This document shows positions 31,702-37,240 of a stretch of DNA of 37,240 nucleotides, one piece after another. The stretch is from JBBQER01 sp052148155. GTDB lineage: Bacteria > Actinomycetota > Acidimicrobiia > IMCC26256 > PALSA-610. The notes below the pieces were generated by a model that did no database searches, was not told the origin of the DNA, and was given only the letters and a program-made list of their open reading frames with translations. The stretch lies in assembly GCA_052148155.1 (NCBI GenBank), contig JBKQIY010000246.1, positions 1 to 37,240 of the forward strand, read 5' to 3'. The first letter of the stretch is position 1. Each line of letters opens with the position of its first letter. A program made the position numbers and the translations under genes.

Positions 31702-32906
31702 TGCATGCGCTCGAAGGTGTGCGGCTGATCGACTTCGGTCAGTACCTCGCGGGTCCGTTCGGTCCGATGGTGATCGGCGATCTGGGTGCCGACGTCATCA
31801 AGGTCGAGCCGGTCACCGGAGACGGGATGCGCATGGCCAACCAGCCGTTCTTCGGTTGCCAACGGGGCAAGCGGAGCATCGCGCTTGACCTCAAAAACGA
31901 ACACGGCCGTGAAATCGCTCTCCAGCTCGTCGAGCGAGCCGACATCGTGCATCACAACATGACGGCGGGTGTCGCCGTGCGGCTCGGGATCGGCTACGAA
32001 GACTGCAAGCGGGTAAAACCTGAGATCGTCTACTGCAATACCTGGGCTTACGGACTGGAAGGCCCGCTCGCGCGTTTCGGGGGACTCGATCCTCTGTACC
32101 AAGCGTCGGCGGGACTCGAGTACGAGGAAGGCCCCGTACGCGAGGGCAATCCGCCGAACTACCTCCGTTTCGGCATGACCGACACGGCCAACGCGATGCT
32201 TTCGGTCGTCGGGTGCCTCGCGGCGTTGTATCACCAGCGTGTGAGCGGCGAAGGTCAGGAGCTTTGGACGTCGTTGCTGGACGGCGGATCCATGTTTTCC
32301 TCCGATGCCTTACTCGTCGACGGGGAAGCAGTGCCGCGTCCTCGGCTCGACAAGTCGCAATCTGGCATCGACGCGCTGTACCGATTGTACGAGACGCAAG
32401 AAGGCTGGATCCAGATCGCGGCGTTCGAAGACGCGCATTGGGAGGCGCTGTGCGGTGCGATCGGTGCACCAGAGCTGGCATCCGACGCGCGTTTCGCCTC
32501 ACGGCGCGCGCGGGCAGCGAACCGCCGCCAACTCGAGTCGCTGCTGGAACCGCGTTTCGTGACCCGCACCGCGATCCAGTGGACCCACGCGCTCGACGCG
32601 GCCGGCGTACCGAACGAAGTCGCGATCGATTCCAAGGCCGGCGAAAGGGTCCTGTTCGACGGCGACAACGAACGCCTCGGCCTCGTCGCCGAGTACGAAC
32701 ACCCACTTCTCGGTCGCATGCGTCAGTACGGCACCTTCATCGATTTCTCAGAGACGCCCGGCAGGATCAACGGCCCACCGCCCCTCGTCGGCGAGCACAC
32801 GGTGGAAATCCTCGAGTGGCTCGGCTACTCGTCGACCGACATGGACGACCTCAAAGCGCAGCGCGTCGTCTACTGGCCCGACGACACCTACGCCTGGAAC
32901 GTGTAG
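31701..32906 (+). CDS. CoA-transferase family III (CaiB/BaiF), catalytic Asp present
   Basis: 401 aa from ATG 31701, overlapping the previous stop. It transfers CoA between acyl-CoA and a free carboxylic acid in the cytoplasm. The first strand is VRLIDFGQYLAGPFGPMVIGDLGADVIKVEP. The region LRFGMTDTANAMLSVVGCLAAL holds D161, aligned with the catalytic Asp169 of formyl-CoA transferase, followed by SGEGQELWTSLLDGG. It is about as long as its neighbour but has the intact nucleophile. The end SETPGRINGPPPLVGEHTVEILEWLGYS is the usual C-terminal family block. It ends 4 nt from the convergent acyl-CoA synthetase stop. The acid substrate is unknown. Confidence 0.92.
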   Translation: MHALEGVRLIDFGQYLAGPFGPMVIGDLGADVIKVEPVTGDGMRMANQPFFGCQRGKRSIALDLKNEHGREIALQLVERADIVHHNMTAGVAVRLGIGYEDCKRVKPEIVYCNTWAYGLEGPLARFGGLDPLYQASAGLEYEEGPVREGNPPNYLRFGMTDTANAMLSVVGCLAALYHQRVSGEGQELWTSLLDGGSMFSSDALLVDGEAVPRPRLDKSQSGIDALYRLYETQEGWIQIAAFEDAHWEALCGAIGAPELASDARFASRRARAANRRQLESLLEPRFVTRTAIQWTHALDAAGVPNEVAIDSKAGERVLFDGDNERLGLVAEYEHPLLGRMRQYGTFIDFSETPGRINGPPPLVGEHTVEILEWLGYSSTDMDDLKAQRVVYWPDDTYAWNV

Positions 32907-32910
32907 TCAC

Positions 32911-34491
32911 TCAGCTGCGTTTGGCCTGCTCGCGGAGCTCGTACTTCAGGACCTTGCCACTGGCATTGAGGGGGAGCGCGTCGACGACCTGCACATGGCG
33001 CGGCACTTTGTAGTTGGCCATGCGTTCGCGGCACCACGCGATCAAGGCGTCGGCGTCGACGGTCTGACCGGAACGCGCCACAACAAACGCGTATCCGACT
33101 TCGCCCATACGCCCGTCGGGTACGCCGACGATCGCGACCTGACTTACCGCAGGGTGATCGCTGATCATGTTCTCGATTTCGGCGGGGTACGCGTTGAACC
33201 CTCCGATAATGAACATGTCCTTCTTGCGGTCGGTGATGCGCAGGTTGGCGCGATCATCGAGCACCCCGATATCGCCGGTGTGCAGCCAACCGGCGCCGTC
33301 GATAGCGTCTCGGGTGGCTTCGGGATCGTCGACGAAACCCTGCATCACGTTGTACCCCCGGACCACGACCTCGCCGGGTTGGCCGGTTGGCATCACGTTG
33401 CCGTCGTCGTCGACGACGTGCACCTCGGTTCCCGGGATCGCGCGCCCGCACGTGGTGGCGATGGTTTCCGCGTCGTCGTCGTGCCGGCACATCGTCGCGA
33501 TCCCCGTCGCTTCGGTAAGTCCGTAGCCCGTCACGACGGTCTCGAATTTCAACTCGTCACGCATGCGTCGTATCAGCTCGACCGGGACGCTCGCCGCGCC
33601 GGTGACTGCCAACCGCAGGCAGGAGAGGTCGAACTCGGCGAGGCGGGGATGGTCGAGGATCGTCTGGTAGACGGTGGGCGGCCCGGGGAGCATCGAGACG
33701 TGTTCCTCGACGACGCGCCGCATGACGGCTTCGACGTCGAACACCGCGTGGGGAACGATGGTCGCCCCTTTGATCAGGGCGGCGAGGATTCCCGCCTTCA
33801 GGCCGAACGCGTGGAAGAACGGGTTGACCACCAAGTAGCGGTCGCCAGCGCGCAACCCGACCACGGTCGACCAGGCGTCGTAGGCCTGCACGCTCGCGCC
33901 GTGTGTGAGCATCGCCCCCTTGGGCCGGCCCGTGGTGCCCGACGTGAACAAGATGTCGGAGAGGCTGTCTCCGGTAAGCGCGGCGCTCCGGGCCGCGACC
34001 TCGGCCGCCGGTGTCTGTTCGGCCCGCTCGAGGAACTGCTGCCAGCCGAGCGTGGACGGATCGGGCGAACCGCGCAGCACGATGATCTGGCGGACGGACA
34101 CGGCCGGGTCGGCGGCGCGCAGGAGCTCGACGTAGTTCGTGTCGAGGAAATCGGTGACGGTAAACAGCAGCTTGGCGCCAGCCCGATTGAGGATGTACGA
34201 AGCTTCCGCTCCCTTGAATCGTGTGTTGAGCGGCACGATCACAGCTCCGGCGGCGTACACGCCGAGCGCGACGTGTACCCATTCGGTGGTGTTCGGCGCC
34301 CAGATCGCGATGCGGTCGCCCGGCTCGACGCCCGACGCGACCAGCGCGCGTGCCGAGGTGACCGCCGCGTCGGCGAGCTGGGCGAAGGTGGCTCGAGCGC
34401 GTTCGTCGACCAGCGCCTCGAGCGACGCGTAGTCGCGTGCGGCGCGCTGGACGACGCCGGGAATGGTCCGCGGAAGCGCGCTTTGGGACAT
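32911..34491 (-). CDS. AMP-binding acyl-CoA synthetase (FadD3-like)
   Basis: 526 aa from ATG 34491. It activates a carboxylic acid with ATP and CoA through an acyl-adenylate. The motifs are TSGTTGRPKG (183-192) as P-loop, VTGYGLTEAT, the hinge region WLHTGDIGVLDDRANLRITDRKKDMFIIGGFNAYPAEIE, and the catalytic lysine K513 (NASGKVLKYEL). No residue is missing. The length and layout recall FadD3/HIP-CoA ligases and other cyclic-acid ligases of Actinobacteria, but substrate pockets cannot be judged by eye. A minus-strand TATCGT box with 7 nt to the ATG and no Shine-Dalgarno suggests a leaderless mRNA. It is divergent from the dehydratase operon with only 35 nt between starts. Confidence 0.94.
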   Translation of the reverse strand: MSQSALPRTIPGVVQRAARDYASLEALVDERARATFAQLADAAVTSARALVASGVEPGDRIAIWAPNTTEWVHVALGVYAAGAVIVPLNTRFKGAEASYILNRAGAKLLFTVTDFLDTNYVELLRAADPAVSVRQIIVLRGSPDPSTLGWQQFLERAEQTPAAEVAARSAALTGDSLSDILFTSGTTGRPKGAMLTHGASVQAYDAWSTVVGLRAGDRYLVVNPFFHAFGLKAGILAALIKGATIVPHAVFDVEAVMRRVVEEHVSMLPGPPTVYQTILDHPRLAEFDLSCLRLAVTGAASVPVELIRRMRDELKFETVVTGYGLTEATGIATMCRHDDDAETIATTCGRAIPGTEVHVVDDDGNVMPTGQPGEVVVRGYNVMQGFVDDPEATRDAIDGAGWLHTGDIGVLDDRANLRITDRKKDMFIIGGFNAYPAEIENMISDHPAVSQVAIVGVPDGRMGEVGYAFVVARSGQTVDADALIAWCRERMANYKVPRHVQVVDALPLNASGKVLKYELREQAKRS

Positions 34492-34497
34492 GTTGCC

Positions 34498-34504
34498 TAC
34501 GATA
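34498..34504. promoter_or_regulatory. Interleaved divergent -10 elements, ligase and dehydratase genes
   Basis: TACGAT (plus, 34498-34503) and TATCGT (minus, 34504-34499) share most bases, in a 35-nt region between divergent starts. The minus hexamer is 7 nt from the ligase ATG. The plus one gives a start site near 34510, just before a GGGGAG ribosome-binding site and ATG 34527. Confidence 0.4.
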
Positions 34505-34526
34505 TTCGCGAGAGGGGAGCGCAGGT

Positions 34527-35795
34527 ATGGTCGAGGCGAGCCAGATCGGTGAGAGTGGCCGAATCACCGACGAGGGCGTGGCTCGATTGTGCGCGCGGGT
34601 CGGTGTCGCCGAGCCGCATCCTCAGCCTCCGCACTACCGGCTTCCGACGCTCGACACGTTTCGGAACGTCGCAATTGCCTACGGAGACGACAACCCGTTG
34701 TGGTGCGATCCCAACTACGGTGAAAAGACCCGTTGGGAGAGCGCGATCGCCCCACCTCCGCTCGTCGGCGGCGACACACTCGTGGGGGAGGATGAGGTGA
34801 CGGCCGTCGCGCCCGAGCAGCGTGAGCTGATGAAAGGTGACCCGCTGCGCGGCGTGCATGCGTTCTACGCCGCGAGCGCACGCGAGTGGTGGGCGCCGCT
34901 GTACCCCCAACGTCGGGTGTTCCGTCGGAACGCGTTGGTCGCCGCGCTGGACAAGACGAGCGAGTTCGCGGGCCGGGCAGTTCACGAGTGGACCGCGCAG
35001 GTGTTCCGCGACGAACAAGGCGGTTTGTTGTCGGGCCAGTACCGCCTCATGGTGCGGACCGAGCGTGACAAGGCGCGGAAGAACAAGAAGTACGACGACG
35101 TCGTCGTTGGCTCCTACACCGACGACCAGATCGATGAGATCGAGGCGCAGTACGGACGCGAGCGAGCTCGAGGGTCGGAGCCTCGTTGGTGGGAAGACGT
35201 CAGCGTCGACGACGAAGTGGGACCGATGGTGAAAGGTCCGCTCACCGTGACCGACATGATCTGCTGGCACGCTGGCATGGGGATGGGACTCTACGGCGTG
35301 CAACCGCTGCGTTTGGGCTACCAGAACCGCCGGCGTATCCCCCGGTTCTTTCACCGTGATTCCCAAAATGTGCCCGATGTGATGCAGCGCGTGCACTGGG
35401 ATCCCGAGTTCGCCCGTCGGGCCGGCAACCCAACCACCTACGACTACGGTCGGATGCGTGAGACGTGGCTCATTCACCTGTGTACCGATTGGATGGGTGA
35501 CGATGCGTGGCTGTGGAAGCTCGACGGCGAGTTTCGACGATTCAACTACGTCGGCGATACGCAATGGCTTCGCGGACGCGTCGTCCGCAAGCTGCTCATG
35601 CCAGGTGACCGTCCCGCGGTCGAACTCGAGCTCGACGCGGTGAATCAGCGGGCGGAGTCCACGACGCCGGGGCATGCGACGATCCTGCTCCCGAGCCGCG
35701 AGCACGGCGCGGTTCGACTCCCCGACCCGCCCGGCGGGGCCCGTGATCTTCAGGGCGCGCTCGACGCGATCTCGGCCGAGTTCTCTCGTCGATGA
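34527..35795 (+). CDS. FAS1-type/MaoC-like dehydratase, double hotdog
   Basis: 422 aa from ATG 34527, with GGGGAG 8 nt ahead. The first half resembles the FAS1-like dehydratase domain (YRLPTLDTFRNVAIAYGDDNPLWCDPNYGEKTRW, APPPLVGG). The second half resembles a MaoC-like hotdog (WWEDVSVDDEVGPMVKGPLTVTDMICWHAGMG, then WLIHLCTDWMGDDAWLWKLDGEFRRFNYVGDTQWLRGRVV). Hydratase 2 enzymes use an Asp and His in a GDxNPxH-type loop. Here the His position is W59 (DDNPLW), so the N-terminal active site looks altered. The acidic/His set in the second half (H and D in IHLCTDWMGDD) may serve instead, which I infer only. The stop overlaps the crotonase start (ATGA). Confidence 0.85.
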   Translation: MVEASQIGESGRITDEGVARLCARVGVAEPHPQPPHYRLPTLDTFRNVAIAYGDDNPLWCDPNYGEKTRWESAIAPPPLVGGDTLVGEDEVTAVAPEQRELMKGDPLRGVHAFYAASAREWWAPLYPQRRVFRRNALVAALDKTSEFAGRAVHEWTAQVFRDEQGGLLSGQYRLMVRTERDKARKNKKYDDVVVGSYTDDQIDEIEAQYGRERARGSEPRWWEDVSVDDEVGPMVKGPLTVTDMICWHAGMGMGLYGVQPLRLGYQNRRRIPRFFHRDSQNVPDVMQRVHWDPEFARRAGNPTTYDYGRMRETWLIHLCTDWMGDDAWLWKLDGEFRRFNYVGDTQWLRGRVVRKLLMPGDRPAVELELDAVNQRAESTTPGHATILLPSREHGAVRLPDPPGGARDLQGALDAISAEFSRR

Positions 35796-36631
35796 CCGCT
35801 CCCGAGCAGTATCCGTCGGTCGCAGGTCTGTCGATCGCGCTCGTCGGCCCCGTACTCCGCCTCACGCTCGACCGGCCCGAGAAGCGCAATGCCGTCGACG
35901 ACGTCATGATGCGCGGCCTCATCGACACGCTCACGGACGCGTCGACCGATGATCGGGTTCGGGCGATCGAACTCGCAGGCGCGGGCGACCATTTCTGCGG
36001 CGGCGCCGACATCGTGGCGCGCAACCGGGCCGGCGACGAGGGATGGGACACCGGGGCGCCGCGACCGCGCGTCGGGGGCATCCAGCGTCGGCTGCCGACC
36101 CAGGCGCATCAGCTCGTCGCACTCCTGTGCGACATACAGATCCCAGTGGTGTGCAAGGTGCGCGGCTTCGCGGCGGGCATCGGATTATCGCTCGCGCTCG
36201 CGGCCGACTTCACGATCGCGTCCGACGACGCAACGTTCTGGGAGCCCTTCGTGCGGCGTGGCTTCACCCCCGACAGCGGCGCGACGTGGCTGCTCCCTCG
36301 GCGCGTGGGCGAGGTTCGAGCGCGGGAGCTGCTGTTGCTCGGGACCGAGTTTTGCGGCGCTGACGCTGCCGCGTGGGGAGCGATACACGCGAGTGTGCCT
36401 CCCACCGATCTCGACCATGCAGTCGGTGATCTGGTCGGACATCTCGCTTCGGGCCCGACCGTCGCGCTCGGACTCACCAAGTGGCTGTTGCACGTCGGGC
36501 GCGACGCAACCCTCGACCAGCATCTTCGCAACGAGGCGTTCGCACTCGAGTTGTCGTCGCGCACTGCCGATTTCCGCGAAGGCATGGCGTCGTTCCGTGA
36601 GCGTCGTGCTCCGGGCTTCGAAGGACGCTAA
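35792..36631 (+). CDS. Crotonase-fold enoyl-CoA hydratase/isomerase, PaaG-like
   Basis: 279 aa from ATG 35792. The crotonase motifs are LTLDRPEKRNAVDDVM, FCGGADIVAR (oxyanion-hole region) and VRGFAAGIGLSLALAADFTIASDDATFW. In rat enoyl-CoA hydratase two glutamates (E144 and E164) catalyse hydration. The aligned positions here are S133 and F153, so classical hydration is unlikely. D161 in FTPDSGATWLLPR matches the catalytic Asp of PaaG-type isomerases, which shift double bonds in ring- or chain-CoA esters. Isomerase is therefore my preferred call. The gene is translationally coupled to the dehydratase and ends directly at the acyl-CoA dehydrogenase start with no spacer. Confidence 0.9.
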   Translation: MTAPEQYPSVAGLSIALVGPVLRLTLDRPEKRNAVDDVMMRGLIDTLTDASTDDRVRAIELAGAGDHFCGGADIVARNRAGDEGWDTGAPRPRVGGIQRRLPTQAHQLVALLCDIQIPVVCKVRGFAAGIGLSLALAADFTIASDDATFWEPFVRRGFTPDSGATWLLPRRVGEVRARELLLLGTEFCGADAAAWGAIHASVPPTDLDHAVGDLVGHLASGPTVALGLTKWLLHVGRDATLDQHLRNEAFALELSSRTADFREGMASFRERRAPGFEGR

Positions 36632-37240
36632 GTGGCAGCGACCGACGGGCGCCTCGCGATCGGTGCCGACACGATCGAGCCCGAAGCGGTCCGTGCGGTG
36701 CGCGCCTGGGTCGACGCCCACGTGCCGAGGCACTGGATCGATGCGGGACGGGCCGGCGGGGCGGCCGCAGTGCGGGAAGTGCGTACCCGCACGGAATACG
36801 AGGCGTGGTATCCGGTATTCGCCGATTCTGGCCTCGTTGTCCCGACCTGGCCGGTCGAGTACGGCGGGCTCGACGTGTCAGCAGCAGTTGCCCGCCGCGC
36901 CGAGGTCGAACTCGCGCCGTTCAACCTCGGCCGTCTCAACCCGCTCGGCCTCAACCTTGCTGCACCCGCGTTGTTCGCCCACGGCAGCGAAGCGCAACGA
37001 CTTCGGTTCTTGCCACCGATCGTGCGCAACGTGGAGGTGTGGTGCCAGCTCTTCAGCGAGCCGGCCGCGGGCTCCGACCTGGCGGGTCTGCGCACCAGGG
37101 CGACCCCGGACGGCGGTGGGTGGATCGTCTCGGGCCAGAAGGTGTGGACCACCTACGCGCACATGGCGTCTTTCGGGATCCTGCTCGCACGCACCGATCC
37201 GGGTGTCGCGAAACACGCCGGCATCTCGTACTTCGTCTGC
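36632..37240 (+). CDS. Acyl-CoA dehydrogenase, N-terminal part (runs off window)
   Basis: 203 codons are visible, from the GTG that follows the crotonase stop without a spacer to the right edge. The FAD enzyme introduces an alpha-beta double bond in acyl-CoA. The N-terminal helical domain is WYPVFADSGLVVPTWPVEYGGLDVS; NPLGLNLAAPALFAHGSEAQRLRFLPPIVR and WCQLFSEPAAGSDLAGLRTRA are the classical FAD and substrate-contact motifs. VSGQKVWTTYAHMASFGILLARTDP begins the middle beta domain. The C-terminal catalytic base lies beyond the window. The gene belongs to the same operon as the dehydratase and isomerase, as expected for a beta-oxidation-like module. Confidence 0.93.
   Translation, partial: MAATDGRLAIGADTIEPEAVRAVRAWVDAHVPRHWIDAGRAGGAAAVREVRTRTEYEAWYPVFADSGLVVPTWPVEYGGLDVSAAVARRAEVELAPFNLGRLNPLGLNLAAPALFAHGSEAQRLRFLPPIVRNVEVWCQLFSEPAAGSDLAGLRTRATPDGGGWIVSGQKVWTTYAHMASFGILLARTDPGVAKHAGISYFVC

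Noticed and set aside
1..37240. Search for CRISPR, toxin-antitoxin, phage, insertion sequence or biosynthetic megasynthase genes
   Set aside because: No regularly spaced repeats, transposase motifs, PKS/NRPS domains, or toxin-antitoxin pairs were seen. The FN3 repeats are protein-domain repeats, not an array.

Overview
The window is high-G+C DNA (about two thirds G+C by eye). Genes are dense on both strands, with many GTG and some TTG starts, 1-4 nt stop/start overlaps and frequent leaderless-looking starts. A mycothiol-dependent isomerase-type protein, an ECF42-type sigma factor with its DGPF partner, a bacterial P450 and many class III CoA-transferase and acyl-CoA genes point to an actinobacterium. 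A member of Acidimicrobiia or a nearby uncultured lineage is my inference. The mitochondrial-type aconitase is unusual among the long AcnA enzymes common in Actinobacteria. I see no rRNA, tRNA, CRISPR array, insertion sequence, phage gene or attachment site, so this looks like ordinary chromosome rich in accessory metabolism.

Layout. 1-8.1 kb: the tail of an unidentified gene, a large secreted fibronectin-III repeat protein (minus), two long gaps without convincing genes, a GNAT acetyltransferase, an RNase Z-like metallo-hydrolase, a Nfu-N/HEAT-repeat protein and a mycothiol-dependent isomerase-family protein. 8.1-15.1 kb: a GntR/UTRA regulator divergent from aconitase, an ECF42-type sigma factor translationally coupled to a DGPF protein, and divergently a 744-aa glycosidase-like protein. 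15.5-22.2 kb: GNAT, zinc alcohol dehydrogenase, DUF3995 membrane protein, dienelactone hydrolase, a P450-SDR operon, a small secreted FN3 protein, and a GNAT-deaminase operon. 22.6-27.7 kb: mostly small or hypothetical genes, two VOC proteins, a cyclase-family hydrolase and a second metallo-hydrolase.

27.8-37.2 kb is the most coherent block. An amidohydrolase is coupled to an unrecognised His/Cys-rich protein that contains an internal duplication. Divergent from them are two coupled class III CoA-transferases, one keeping the catalytic Asp and one lacking it. Then come an acyl-CoA synthetase and, divergent from it, a coupled double-hotdog dehydratase, a crotonase and an acyl-CoA dehydrogenase that runs off the window. 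Together they look like a CoA-thioester catabolic pathway for a cyclic or branched carboxylic acid. The substrate cannot be read from the sequence. I regard this block as the best candidate for an undescribed system.

Gene starts follow a theme: several first genes of transcripts have a TAnnnT hexamer 6-8 nt before the start codon and no Shine-Dalgarno, which suggests leaderless mRNAs. Convergent gene pairs are packed extremely tightly (gaps of 4-6 nt or overlaps of 8-47 nt). All family names come from motif recognition by eye; no database search was run.
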